A stretch of DNA of 64,000 bases from JAAELZ01 sp965209105 (GCA_965209105.1 CBDBQB010000034.1:62001-126000); one strand, 5' to 3'; positions 46,120 to 55,162 are shown, counted from the stretch's first letter. Notes: generated by a model from the sequence alone, not told the origin. Numbers and translations are program-made.

Positions 46120-47342
46120 TGATAATTCCCACTCGTAGATTTCCCGATTTTCAGGACAGCATTTTGTCTTTGAAAGTAAGCGAGGTGGCTAAGGTCACAT
46201 CAGGCGGAACACCAAGCCGCCAGAAACCAAGTTACTGGAACGGTGGAATTCCCTGGGTCACAACTTCGCTTATTAGATTCAATCGCATAGGGGAGGCTGT
46301 TGAGTTTATTTCGGAGGAAGGTTTAGCCAATTCGGCAGCAAAGCTCTTCCCCAAAGGCACCTTGGTAATGGCGCTTTATGGGCAGGGAGTTACGAGGGGG
46401 AAAGTCGCTATTCTCGATTTTGAAGCCACGACAAATCAAGCGTGCGCCGCACTACTGATTCATCGGAAGGATGTCGAAATTCAGTTTCTATTTTACGAAA
46501 TCCAACGCAGGTATGACGAGCTTCGAAATCTCAGTAATGACGGCGGCCAGAAGAACCTGAGCGGTGATTTGGTTAAGAATCTTCGAATTGCACTTCCCAC
46601 CCTCCCCGAGCAGCGGAAAATTGCAGATTTCTTGACGGCGGTGGATGGGCGGATTGGGCAACTGATCCAAAAGAAAGCCCTGCTGCAGGACTACAAGAAA
46701 GGCGTGATGCAACAGCTTTTCACCCAAGACATCCGCTTCAAAGACGACCACGGCAATGTCTTCCCTGATTGGGAGGAGAGGACCATTGGAGACGTTGCAG
46801 ACATTAAAGGTGGAAAGCGAATCCCAAAGGGAAAAGTACTTGAAAGCATCCCGAACGATTTTCCTTACATTACTGTCTCAGACTTTGATCATGGTTCAGT
46901 CAATTTGAGCAAAATCCGATATGTGCCACTGGATACCGTAGAATCGATAAAGAACTACACGATCAATACGAGTGACATTTTTATTTCCGTTGCTGGGACT
47001 CTGGGATTGGTTGGAATAATTCCAGATTGTCTTGATGGAGCTAATCTTACCGAGAACGCAAATAAACTAACGAACCTTAGGTGCGATCAGGGTTATTTGT
47101 TACAGTATCTGAAATCTGATTATCTGGGATCATTAATCGATAGTATGAAGACTACTGGCGCCCAGCCTAAGCTAGCGATTTACGCTATCAAGGCATTCAA
47201 AATTCCGTGCCCCTCAATTGCTGAGCAAAGCAAAATAGCCAATTTCCTTTCTGCCATCGACCACAAGATCGAAAGCGTCGCCACCCAGATTGCCGAAACT
47301 CAAACCTTCAAACGCGGACTACTCCAGCAAATGTTTGTCTAA
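46119..47342 (+). CDS. hsdS: Type I restriction-modification specificity subunit
   Basis: The protein has two target-recognition domains, one starting KVSEVAKVTSGGTPS and the other RTIGDVADIKGGKRIP. Each is followed by a conserved coiled-coil spacer (LPEQRKIADFLTAVDGRIGQ and IAEQSKIANFLSAIDHKIE) ending in QQLF or QQMF. The two domains are different in sequence, so the recognised site should be asymmetric and bipartite. I use ATG at 46119 rather than the TTG one codon earlier. The gene is intact, with no inverted-repeat allele cassette nearby. Confidence 0.94.
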   Translation: MIIPTRRFPDFQDSILSLKVSEVAKVTSGGTPSRQKPSYWNGGIPWVTTSLIRFNRIGEAVEFISEEGLANSAAKLFPKGTLVMALYGQGVTRGKVAILDFEATTNQACAALLIHRKDVEIQFLFYEIQRRYDELRNLSNDGGQKNLSGDLVKNLRIALPTLPEQRKIADFLTAVDGRIGQLIQKKALLQDYKKGVMQQLFTQDIRFKDDHGNVFPDWEERTIGDVADIKGGKRIPKGKVLESIPNDFPYITVSDFDHGSVNLSKIRYVPLDTVESIKNYTINTSDIFISVAGTLGLVGIIPDCLDGANLTENANKLTNLRCDQGYLLQYLKSDYLGSLIDSMKTTGAQPKLAIYAIKAFKIPCPSIAEQSKIANFLSAIDHKIESVATQIAETQTFKRGLLQQMFV

Positions 47343-47381
47343 TGTGCTGATTGAATTGGATTTACATGAATTCGCCCATAA

Positions 47382-47446
47382 ACTAATAACTTGACTTATA
47401 GTGGACTAACAGCCGACATCACTTGACTAATAACTTGACTTATAGT
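47382..47446 (+). promoter_or_regulatory. Direct repeats (iterons) upstream of fic
   Basis: A 21-bp sequence containing TAACTTGACTTATAGT occurs exactly twice, at 47382-47402 and 47426-47446, 44 bp apart. The second copy ends 11 bp before the fic ATG. Both copies include TTGACT, a good -35 hexamer. The arrangement looks like an operator, possibly for the winged-helix domain of the Fic protein itself. Confidence 0.55.
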
Positions 47447-47457
47447 TTACTTATTTA

Positions 47458-48465
47458 ATGCCTTATCAGCCGCGATTCTCCATTACCCCTAAATTGCTCT
47501 CGTTAGTGGAAGAGATTGCGGCAGTACGAGAACGGATTGAAGGCGCGAGCGTGGCCTTGCCGTGGATTCCGGCTTTACAAAAAGACACCCGTACCCGAAA
47601 TGGCCATGCCTCTACGGCGATTGAGGGCAATCCGCTCACTTTGGAACAAGTGCGGGCGCTGGAGGAAGGGCGCGAACTGGTGGCCTCGGACAGGCGCTCG
47701 CAACGCGAAGTGTTGAATTACTTTGCTGGATTGCGCTTTATTGAAAAGAATAGCCAAATTAAAACCGTTCGCCACCAGCACTTGTTCAAGCTGCATCTTT
47801 TATTAGCGGAGGAAGTCATGGACCAAGGCAGTGCAGGGGCTTACCGCACTATCGCTGTACAAGTGGGTGGGCATATTCCCCCTGCTGCAAATGAAGTTTC
47901 ACCATTGATGTTCGAATTGCTGGAATGGTGGAATACGCAGTCGAAAGCGCTTTCTCCTGTGCTTAGTTCAGCCATTTTGCACTATCGTTTTGAAGATATT
48001 CACCCCTTTGCCGATGGCAACGGCAGAACGGGGCGCGCATTGGCATTGTGGGATATGTATCGACGCGGATTCGATTCCCATTACTTGTTTTCGGTTGATG
48101 AGTATTATTGGGAAAATCGACCCGCTTACTACGCGGCTTTATCTCAAGTTCGAACACAAGGCGAAGATTTGACTCAATGGCTAGAATATTCAGCTAAGGG
48201 GCTGCGAGAAACCCTTGAACGGGTTTGGTTGAGGTTGCAAAAGCTTCAAGGTTCGAAACAACAAAAAATGACACTCACCCCACGCCAAGAGCACTTATTG
48301 GGCCTGTTGCGTGACCACGGCAGTTTGGCGCCCGCTGAAATTTGGGAATTTTTGAAGATTTCCCGACAAGGCGCGTTGAATATTATCAACCCACTGCTTG
48401 AGGCGGGGCTGATAGAGAAAAGGGGTACGCGAAAATCTGGACGCTACTTTTTAGTACAGCCGTAA
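47458..48465 (+). CDS. Fic family protein with C-terminal winged helix
   Basis: The 335-residue protein has the full catalytic loop HPFADGNGRTGR at residues 182-193 and an N-terminal inhibitory motif STAIEG at 52-57, i.e. class II self-inhibited Fic. The inhibitory Glu normally blocks ATP until displaced, and active Fic enzymes usually add AMP to a target hydroxyl. The last 70 residues (LTPRQEHLLGLLRDHG, then ISRQGALNIINPLLEAGLIEK) are a winged helix that could bind DNA. It sits between hsdS and hsdR on the same strand, with its own likely promoter region. Confidence 0.94.
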   Translation: MPYQPRFSITPKLLSLVEEIAAVRERIEGASVALPWIPALQKDTRTRNGHASTAIEGNPLTLEQVRALEEGRELVASDRRSQREVLNYFAGLRFIEKNSQIKTVRHQHLFKLHLLLAEEVMDQGSAGAYRTIAVQVGGHIPPAANEVSPLMFELLEWWNTQSKALSPVLSSAILHYRFEDIHPFADGNGRTGRALALWDMYRRGFDSHYLFSVDEYYWENRPAYYAALSQVRTQGEDLTQWLEYSAKGLRETLERVWLRLQKLQGSKQQKMTLTPRQEHLLGLLRDHGSLAPAEIWEFLKISRQGALNIINPLLEAGLIEKRGTRKSGRYFLVQP

Positions 48466-48513
48466 CCGATTTGTTTGCAATAACCCTATGTCGCAACCCT
48501 ATGCCATCACTCT

Positions 48514-51375
48514 ATGATTGTTAAACTTCAGCCTGAACAAGTTCTAGAAGATAAGCTGGTTGAACAGCTGATTCATCTGGGCTATGAACCAGCAGCAGTG
48601 ATAGACGAGGCGTCGATGTTGACGAATTTGAAGGCGCAACTGGAGGCTTTTAATGGGGTGCAGCTGACTGATGGGGAATTTACCAAGGCGCTACATCACC
48701 TGAACAAGCAATCTGGAGTGTTCAACAAGGCGCACATCCTACGGGACAGAATGAAGCTGGATAAGGACGATGGAGAGACGGTTTATCTGGAGTTCTTCGA
48801 CTCAGTTGATTCGCTGCGCAACCGCTATCAGGTGACGCAGCAAGTGAAGATGGAGGGCAGCTACAAGAACCGCTATGACGTGACACTTCTCGTCAATGGT
48901 TTGCCGCTGGTACAGATCGAGTTGAAACGGCGCGGGCTGGAGATGAAAGAGGCTTTCAACCAGATCCAGCGTTACCAAAAACACAGCTTCTGGAGTGGCC
49001 ACGGCTTGTTCCATTTCGTCCAGCTCTTTGTCATCAGCAACGGAGTGAACACCAAATATTATGCTAACGCGCGGCGGCAATCGTTCAAGCAAACTTTCTA
49101 TTGGGCACAGGAGGATAATAAAACCATCCGTGAGTTAAGCGCCTTTACTGATGCGTTCCTAAACCCAGCCCATCTCGGTACGATGATGGGTAAATACATC
49201 GTGCTGAACGAAACGGACAAAATATTGATGGTACTGCGCCCGTATCAATACTATGCGACAGAGGCCATAGTGGAACGGGTTATCAACCCACCCGCTGCAA
49301 AGGCCAACGGTTACATTTGGCATACAACGGGGTCGGGTAAAACGCTGACTTCTTTTAAAGCGGCGCAGATAATGACGGGCCTTCCAGCTGTGCACAAAGT
49401 GGTATTTTGTGTAGACCGCAAGGATTTGGATTACCAAACGATTAAAGAATTTAACGGCTTCAGCAAAGGCAGCGTCGATAGCACCAACAACACGAAAAAG
49501 CTGGTGAGTCAGTTCACTGACGCAGATACCAAGCTGATCGTAACGACCTTGCAGAAGCTGAACACCGCGATTAGCAAGCAAACCTACCTCAAGCAAATGG
49601 AGGCGCTGCGCGACGAGCGGGTTATTTTCATCTTCGACGAATGCCACCGCAGTCAGTTCGGTGACACGCACCAACGTATTTGCAGTTTTTTTAGAAACCA
49701 TCAATTATTTGGCTTTACCGGCACACCAATCTTCGCCATCAACGCAGCAAGCACATCGGGTAAGAAGCACACCACCAAAGACTTGTTCCACCAGCAGTTA
49801 CATTCTTATGTGATTACTGACGCGATAAAAGATGAGAATGTTCTCAAGTTTGCGGTCGAGTATGTTGGGCGCTATAAACGTAAAGATAAGAAAGCCAACG
49901 AAATAGACATTGAGGTGGAGGGCATCGACACCAAGGAGTTGATGGATTCCCCAGTGCGTTTAGAGAAAATAACGGACTACATTCTGCAGCACCATCCCAT
50001 CAAGACCCGTAACCGTGAATTTACGGCGATGTTTTGTGTTAGCTCGATAGAGACTTTGATTAAATATTATGAACTGTTTGCACAGAAAAAGCAGGAAGGA
50101 AAACATAACTTAAAAATAGGCACCATCTTCAGTTATTCCGCGAATGAAGAAGATAAGGATGCAGACGGGATGCTAAATACCAGCAATGAAATCCAGCAAA
50201 GCTATTATGTGAACACCCACAGCCGTGACAAATTGGAGCAATTTATTGGTGATTATAATGCCCTGTTTGGCTCCAAGTTCACCACCAAGGACAGCAAGTC
50301 GTTTTATCTATATTACCAAGACATTGCTAAAAAAGTTAAAGAGCGCAAGATTGACATCTTGCTAGTGGTTAACATGTTCTTGACAGGTTTTGACAGTAAA
50401 ACCCTAAATACGCTCTACGTAGATAAAAACCTCAGATACCATGGTTTGATACAGGCTTACTCGCGCACCAATCGAATACTCAATGAGGTGAAATCACAGG
50501 GAAATATTGTTGTTTTTCGCAACCTCAAAAAGCAAACGGATGAGGCACTGGCCTTATTTGCTAACGTAAAGGCCAAGGAAGAAGTTTTTATACCGCCTTA
50601 TGAAGAATATGTGGATGCGTTCAATAGTGCGGTATTGGAATTGTTCAAAGTCGCGCCGACGGTTAAAAGTGTTTCAAATCTAGTTGGCGAAGACGATGAA
50701 CTGCAGTTTGTAAAAATATTCCGAGAGTTAATGCGTTTACGTAATGTGTTGGCGTCATTTTCTGAATTTGATAATGATGATTTGTCGCTAACGGCCCAGC
50801 AATTCGCTGATTATAAAAGCGCTTATCTTGATTTATACGATAAGGTTAAAAGCGATAACCAAACTGAGAAAGCTTCGATTCTAGAAGACGTTGATTTTGA
50901 ATTAGAGTTAATTCATCGAGATGTCATTAACGTTAACTACATCCTCGTGTTGTTGGCAAACTTGTATGAGGCTGGTGATGCCGACGCCGCAAAATTACGA
51001 AAATTAATCTTGGACACGGTTGGTGGCGAGCTTGAGCTAAGAAGTAAAAGAGAGCTCATTGCAAAATTTATAGACCAGAACTTACCGAATATTGACGACG
51101 CGAGTGAAATACCCGATAGCTTCGAGGCGTTTTGGGAACAGGAACGCCTTGCTGCGTTTGAGCAACTCTGCAAAGAGGAGCAATTAGATGCCGAGAAACT
51201 AGAAAAGGTAGTGGATCGATATGTTTACACTGGCAAGCAACCTTTACCTGACCCAGATATTGTTGACTTGATCAACCGACCATTGAAGTTAATGGAGCGG
51301 GCGCCGACTAAACAACGAGTATTGGATAAAGTAGTGAATTATGTTGAAACGTATGTTTACGGCATAGCGGCTTAA
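48514..51375 (+). CDS. hsdR: Type I restriction endonuclease subunit
   Basis: The 953-residue motor and nuclease subunit has a PD-(D/E)xK site in the N-terminal domain (Asp 122 and ELK at 136-138, within RYDVTLLVNG and VQIELKRRG). It also has Walker A TTGSGKT at 271-277, the DECH box at 375-378, FTGTPIF (motif III) and QAYSRTNRI (motif VI). All catalytic motifs are intact. It depends on hsdM and hsdS products for DNA recognition. A short spacer after fic has no strong promoter. Confidence 0.95.
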   Translation: MIVKLQPEQVLEDKLVEQLIHLGYEPAAVIDEASMLTNLKAQLEAFNGVQLTDGEFTKALHHLNKQSGVFNKAHILRDRMKLDKDDGETVYLEFFDSVDSLRNRYQVTQQVKMEGSYKNRYDVTLLVNGLPLVQIELKRRGLEMKEAFNQIQRYQKHSFWSGHGLFHFVQLFVISNGVNTKYYANARRQSFKQTFYWAQEDNKTIRELSAFTDAFLNPAHLGTMMGKYIVLNETDKILMVLRPYQYYATEAIVERVINPPAAKANGYIWHTTGSGKTLTSFKAAQIMTGLPAVHKVVFCVDRKDLDYQTIKEFNGFSKGSVDSTNNTKKLVSQFTDADTKLIVTTLQKLNTAISKQTYLKQMEALRDERVIFIFDECHRSQFGDTHQRICSFFRNHQLFGFTGTPIFAINAASTSGKKHTTKDLFHQQLHSYVITDAIKDENVLKFAVEYVGRYKRKDKKANEIDIEVEGIDTKELMDSPVRLEKITDYILQHHPIKTRNREFTAMFCVSSIETLIKYYELFAQKKQEGKHNLKIGTIFSYSANEEDKDADGMLNTSNEIQQSYYVNTHSRDKLEQFIGDYNALFGSKFTTKDSKSFYLYYQDIAKKVKERKIDILLVVNMFLTGFDSKTLNTLYVDKNLRYHGLIQAYSRTNRILNEVKSQGNIVVFRNLKKQTDEALALFANVKAKEEVFIPPYEEYVDAFNSAVLELFKVAPTVKSVSNLVGEDDELQFVKIFRELMRLRNVLASFSEFDNDDLSLTAQQFADYKSAYLDLYDKVKSDNQTEKASILEDVDFELELIHRDVINVNYILVLLANLYEAGDADAAKLRKLILDTVGGELELRSKRELIAKFIDQNLPNIDDASEIPDSFEAFWEQERLAAFEQLCKEEQLDAEKLEKVVDRYVYTGKQPLPDPDIVDLINRPLKLMERAPTKQRVLDKVVNYVETYVYGIAA

Positions 51376-51472
51376 GCTTCTGCTAGTTGAGTCACTTAAA
51401 AATGCAGGGATTGCACCTCATATTTAGGATGTCTCAGCGAACTTAGATCGGTGAAGGTGAACGAGGGGGCAC

Positions 51473-51501
51473 AAAAAAACCGCCCTAAGCTGGGTTTTTT
51501 T
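51473..51501 (+). terminator. Probable terminator after hsdR
   Basis: A run of seven A, then CCC and GGG around a short loop, then seven T gives a weak GC stem with a strong A/T extension and a bulge of CCG. It lies about 100 bp beyond the hsdR stop. Because both arms are A/T runs it could work in either direction, including against read-through from ssrA. Confidence 0.5.
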
Positions 51502-51544
51502 GCTGGAATTACTAGACGTTATTAGATGTCTATAAACCCCCTTT

Positions 51545-51561
51545 TGGTGGAGATGGTGGGA
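51545..51561. repeat. 17-bp copy of the ssrA 3' end (att-like)
   Basis: TGGTGGAGATGGTGGGA here is identical to 51721-51737, the last bases of the tmRNA gene. The two copies are 176 bp apart in direct orientation. The tmRNA 3' end is a frequent integration site for phages and islands, so this may be an attachment-site remnant. No integrase gene is present. The rest of the 51376-51720 spacer holds two short hairpins and terminators only. Confidence 0.5.
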
Positions 51562-51685
51562 TTATTCCACGCTGTCCTGCGTGGACTTTCTTCGAAAGCG
51601 CCGTCGCTACGCTCCCGCGATAAAATTTGTTCCAGACAAATTTTTCGAACCCATACGCGACCTCTCAACCCAGCCACGCCAGACA

Positions 51686-51714
51686 AAAAAAGGCCACCTT
51701 ACGGCGGCCTTTTC
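51686..51714 (-). terminator. Terminator of ssrA
   Basis: AAAAGGCC and GGCCTTTT form the stem around a short loop, and on the minus strand a T-rich run follows. It is a few bases beyond the tmRNA CCA end. Confidence 0.8.
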
Positions 51715-51720
51715 TTTGTA

Positions 51721-52081
51721 TGGTGGAGATGGTGGGAATCGAACCCACGTCCGTCAGCCCTACACTCATCGGCGACTACATGCTTAGTCTATGCCTTAAT
51801 TTAACCGTTACCTACACCGATAGACTAGCGTGGTCACTGGCGAGCCTGACTGGTTTTAACTTACTGCGTACAGACGAACTAGGTAAGCGATTTCGTATAA
51901 AGTGACCTCCAAAAACCAAGCCTACGACCGAGCCGGGAAGGAGGACTAGCATGCAATTAAGCTGCTAGTGCGTAGTTATCGTCGTTTGCAACTATAACAA
52001 TTTACAGCTGGATTAACGAGGTGATCTGTTCCTCGACATGCTCCGATGGCTTCGCGACCAGCGTCAAAACCAGTCACCCCC
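51721..52081 (-). ncRNA. ssrA: Transfer-messenger RNA (tmRNA)
   Basis: The RNA is about 361 nt. The 5' end GGGGGTGACTGG pairs with the 3' sequence CATCTCCACCA to make the alanine-tRNA-like acceptor stem, and the T-arm GTTCGATTCCCACC is present. The tag reading frame at 51957-51989 (minus) encodes ANDDNYALAA followed by TAA, one residue different from the E. coli ANDENYALAA tag. smpB lies just upstream on the same strand, so the trans-translation genes are adjacent. Confidence 0.97.
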
Positions 52082-52090
52082 GTGCAGCAT

Positions 52091-52120
52091 CTATTATGGG
52101 TGTTGGCAAGCAAAAATCAA
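52091..52120 (-). promoter_or_regulatory. Probable ssrA promoter
   Basis: On the minus strand TTGATT (-35) and TAATAG (-10) are separated by 18 bp, and the -10 is 9 bases before the predicted tmRNA 5' end. The match is moderate. Confidence 0.4.
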
Positions 52121-52206
52121 GCGGTATTTAGGCACCTACCTTTCGCCAAACTGCTATCGATAGTGGCTACCGTTTAAGGGATCGATTCGGACTCGCCTAG
52201 CCGCCG

Positions 52207-52689
52207 CTAGGAATGATTCATCTTCATCACGCGCCGCTTTTCTCTGTCCCACTCTCGGCGCTTAATGGTTTCGCGTTTATCGTACAATTTTTTACCCTTG
52301 CCCAAGGCGATTTTACATTTCACTTTGCCGCGCTTCCAAAATAGGGAAAGCGGCACCATTGCATAACCCTTGCGATCTACCGAGCCCGTTAGATGTAAGA
52401 TTTCGTTCTTATTCAGCAATAACTTCCGATTGCGGATAGGGTCAGCCACCACGTGAGTGGAGGCTTGAGTCAGCGGAGAGATATGAGCGCCAAATAGAAA
52501 AAGCTCGCCATTTTGATTAATCACATAGGCTTCTTTGATTTGTGCGCGCCCTTCCCGCAGGCTTTTAACTTCCCAGCCCAATAACGACAAGCCTGCAACG
52601 AACTCTTCCATGATGAAGTAGTCATGCGTGGCCTTTTTATTCCGCGCAATCGTGCTGGAATTCGCCTTAGGTTTTTTCTTTTTCGCCAT
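52207..52689 (-). CDS. smpB: SsrA-binding protein
   Basis: SmpB binds tmRNA and brings it to stalled ribosomes. The 160-residue protein has the family start (ARNKKATHDYFI, then EEFVAGLSLLGWEVKSLREGRAQIKEAYV) and the basic tail KKLYDKRETIKRREWDREKRR that enters the mRNA channel. It is transcribed toward ssrA and diverges from ratA, the usual gammaproteobacterial arrangement. Confidence 0.96.
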   Translation of the reverse strand: MAKKKKPKANSSTIARNKKATHDYFIMEEFVAGLSLLGWEVKSLREGRAQIKEAYVINQNGELFLFGAHISPLTQASTHVVADPIRNRKLLLNKNEILHLTGSVDRKGYAMVPLSLFWKRGKVKCKIALGKGKKLYDKRETIKRREWDREKRRVMKMNHS

Positions 52690-52764
52690 GGGGTGGAGTA
52701 TATTTCATACCTTTATAGCGTGACAGCTTGAATTTTCGAGTCGCGCGTTTAATATAAGAGTGAA

Positions 52765-53205
52765 ATGTACAACATCAATCGATCCGCGCTAGTGGCGCAT
52801 TCAGACGAAAAAATGTTCGACCTCATCAATGATGTCGACAAGTACCAAGACTTTCTGCCTTGGTGCGGAGACTCCAAGGTGCTGGAAGATTCCGAATCTG
52901 GCCGTGTGGCATCCGTCACCATCGTATTTAAAGGGGTCAATAAAACCTTTACAACCGATAACCAGCTCACCCCTCATAGCGAAATAAAGCTGGTAATGCT
53001 TGATGGACCTTTTAGTAGCCTACAAGGAAGATGGACGTTCAAAGCCCTAGACAAGAATGCCTGCAAGGTTAGCCTCGACCTCGACTTTGATTTTTCCAAT
53101 AAAATAGTCGGCGCGGTGATCGGGCCAGTTTTTAGAATTATTGCCAATTCTATGCTCGACTCCTTCGTGCAGCGAGCAGACGAACTGTATTCTGAGCAGA
53201 TATAA
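52765..53205 (+). CDS. ratA: RatA/COQ10-like START-domain protein
   Basis: The 146-residue START/polyketide-cyclase protein has the typical start (INRSALVAHSDEKMFDLINDVDKYQDFLPWC) and the C-terminal helix GPVFRIIANSMLDSFVQRADELY. E. coli RatA is reported to inhibit ribosome subunit association, whereas the family also includes ubiquinone-binding Coq10. The smpB-ratA divergence supports the assignment. The expected downstream ratB is missing and a MITE-like element begins 16 bp after the stop. Confidence 0.92.
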   Translation: MYNINRSALVAHSDEKMFDLINDVDKYQDFLPWCGDSKVLEDSESGRVASVTIVFKGVNKTFTTDNQLTPHSEIKLVMLDGPFSSLQGRWTFKALDKNACKVSLDLDFDFSNKIVGAVIGPVFRIIANSMLDSFVQRADELYSEQI

Positions 53206-53220
53206 GCCACAGCCAGCACA

Positions 53221-53504
53221 TATTAACCCAGGTGGCAAATACCCTGCATTCAGCCACCGTGTACTTGTTCGTAGCAAGACACACAAACGCCGCTGTAGTC
53301 GTGCTCCAGCAAGCTTTGTGTAACGCAGTCTACGGGCAAGCACACGGCGGCCCATCGAGAATATCAATAAGTTGGGGGCTTCTGGTGTGTACTGGCTCGG
53401 CGTTGGGGCTCTTGGCAAGGGAACGACCATTGCCTGCACACCCCGCCTTGATCCAGCCCACACCAAAAGCCCTGAATGCAGGGTATTTGTCACCTGGGTT
53501 AATA
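53221..53504. repeat. MITE-like element with 33-bp inverted ends, family 2
   Basis: The left 33 bp (beginning TATTAACCCAGGTGGC) and the complement of the right 33 bp are identical at 32 positions. TA dinucleotides at both outer edges fit a TA target duplication of the Tc1/IS630 type. The 284-bp element has no convincing gene, although several frames are open across it. It fills the spacer between ratA and sixA. Confidence 0.82.
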
Positions 53505-53566
53505 CAACTATCTTAGTGCGTGAATCTTATGCTTTAATCAGCCTAAGCAATCTTTAGGAGTTCAAG

Positions 53567-54067
53567 ATGAAGCGATTAATCCTGATGCGCCACGCGAAAT
53601 CTGATTGGAATCAAGGCGGCTTGACCGATTTTGAACGCCCGCTCAATAAGCGCGGGGTTCAAGACGCGAGCAAAATGGGCAAATGGATGTCAGAGAATCT
53701 TGAGCTACCTGAATTCATCCTTTGCTCTAGCGCCCGACGCGCAGAACAAACCCTACAGCTGTTATTGCTTGGCTTGCAATCTAATGATGCGGACACAAGC
53801 TCGATTGAACAGAAAAGCCTCGATGCCTTATATCTGGCGTCTTTATCAACACTTAAAGACCTTATTCAAGCCAACTTTCGAGACCACGATTCGATAATGT
53901 TGATTGCCCATAATCCCGGTATGGACGGCATTCTCCTACACTATTGCCCCGATGCACCGCGCACTTCATCGGGCAAACTGATGAGCACAGCGAATATTGC
54001 GGAGATCGAGTTTGATGATTTGCTCAACCCCACGCTCCAAAGTCTAACTCGGCCGAAAGAACTATAG
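53567..54067 (+). CDS. sixA: Phosphohistidine phosphatase SixA
   Basis: A histidine-phosphatase superfamily protein of 166 residues. RHAKSDW at residues 8-14 supplies the catalytic His, CSSARRAEQT near residue 55 the conserved Arg, and LIAHNPGMDG near residue 108 the second His. SixA removes phosphate from phospho-His in proteins such as PtsN-related carriers or ArcB. An AGGAG 7 bases before the ATG is a good ribosome site, uncommon among genes here. A MITE-like copy starts 2 bp after its stop. Confidence 0.9.
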   Translation: MKRLILMRHAKSDWNQGGLTDFERPLNKRGVQDASKMGKWMSENLELPEFILCSSARRAEQTLQLLLLGLQSNDADTSSIEQKSLDALYLASLSTLKDLIQANFRDHDSIMLIAHNPGMDGILLHYCPDAPRTSSGKLMSTANIAEIEFDDLLNPTLQSLTRPKEL

Positions 54068-54068
54068 A

Positions 54069-54207
54069 GAGACCCCAGCATAACTACTGCGCTTGAAAAT
54101 ACGTCGTTAAAAGCTCGCTCAAAATGCTCATTTATACCTATAAACTGCGCTTTTTCGCTCACTTTTGCCTAGTCTTTTCTGCGCTCGCTACGTTATGCTG
54201 AGGTCTC
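54069..54207. repeat. MITE-like palindromic element, family 1 copy 3
   Basis: 139 bp, with ends GAGACCCCAGCATAAC and a complementary right end carrying one change. The element is flanked by ATAGA on both sides (54064-54068 and 54208-54212), a 5-bp target duplication. Its reverse complement aligns along its full length with the copy at 3231. Confidence 0.83.
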
Positions 54208-54225
54208 ATAGATATAGATAAGCTG

Positions 54226-55152
54226 TTGGGCCAATTGATGCGACCCATGATTCGTCAAAACATCGGCATGTTGTGCGCGATAGGCGCTGCTTTACTGTTT
54301 TCGCTCAAACCCATATTGGTAAAATTAATTTACGCCTACGATTTAGGTACTTTGACCGTTTTGGCGTGGCGCATGTTGATTTCAATTCCCATTTATATTG
54401 GAATTGGCATGGTGATTTTAAAAAGGCGCTCGATAAACGCCCCTGCCGCGCCTTTTGAGAGAAGATTGATCGTTAAGAGCATGGCCGTGGGATTGCTGGG
54501 TTATTACTTGGCTTCTGTGCTCGACCTCCAAGGCTTGCAAACCATTACAACGCAGCTCGAACGACTGATCCTTTACAGCTTTCCGACCTGGGTCGCGATA
54601 CTGTCTTGGCTGATTTTGAAAACACCCCTTAACAAGCGCGTATTGCTTGCTTTATCGCTGTCATATTTGGGTATCGCCGTCATCTTTGTGAGTGATTGGC
54701 AGCAGTTAGGCCAAGGCATTTGGGTCGGCTCCGCTTGGGTCTTGCTCTCCGCCCTGGTCTTTGCTTTATACGTGGTTTTTAGTAAACCCTTGATTGATCA
54801 ACTCGGCGCAAATGAATTTACCGTCGTTGCCATGCTAAGCAGCAGCACTATCGCACTATTGCATTTCTTTGCCATCGAGCGGGTCGATAGTCTCATAGTG
54901 CCATTGCCCGCGTTTTATTTACTTATATTGATGGCGCTGTTTACCACCGTATTCCCTACCTTTTTACTCGCCGCCGCAATTGCTCGAATCGGCCCCACTA
55001 GAACCGCCATCGGTGGTACATTCGGCCCCGTCATGACTTCTATTTTTGCCGTCATATTGCTGGATGAATATTTCGGTTGGCCTCAGGTGTTCGGCTTAAT
55101 CTTTGTGATTTCAGCGATTAGCCTGCTTCAATTTAGGCGCCGAACAACTTGA
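54226..55152 (+). CDS. EamA/DMT-family transporter
   Basis: The 308-residue protein has ten hydrophobic segments in two EamA halves. The first (about 10-145) starts IGMLCAIGAALLFSLKPILVKL. The second contains the conserved Gly/Pro segment ARIGPTRTAIGGTFGPVMTSIFAVILLDE. The substrate is not predictable; amino acids or metabolites are usual. The start may be ATG at 54235. It follows the MITE-like element directly, so its promoter may lie inside that element. Confidence 0.88.
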   Translation: MGQLMRPMIRQNIGMLCAIGAALLFSLKPILVKLIYAYDLGTLTVLAWRMLISIPIYIGIGMVILKRRSINAPAAPFERRLIVKSMAVGLLGYYLASVLDLQGLQTITTQLERLILYSFPTWVAILSWLILKTPLNKRVLLALSLSYLGIAVIFVSDWQQLGQGIWVGSAWVLLSALVFALYVVFSKPLIDQLGANEFTVVAMLSSSTIALLHFFAIERVDSLIVPLPAFYLLILMALFTTVFPTFLLAAAIARIGPTRTAIGGTFGPVMTSIFAVILLDEYFGWPQVFGLIFVISAISLLQFRRRTT

Positions 55153-55162
55153 GTAACTCAGG

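Noticed and set aside
51526..51905. Overlapping plus-strand ORFs with peptides such as MVEMVGIEPTS and WWRWWESNPRPS
   Set aside because: They are antisense translations of the tmRNA 3' region, a well-known spurious protein pattern; the tmRNA on the minus strand explains the sequence.
53232..53516. 94-codon plus-strand ORF and a 148-codon minus-strand ORF across 53047-53493
   Set aside because: They run through the inverted ends of the MITE-like element and into ratA in the wrong frame; no domain or ribosome site is visible.
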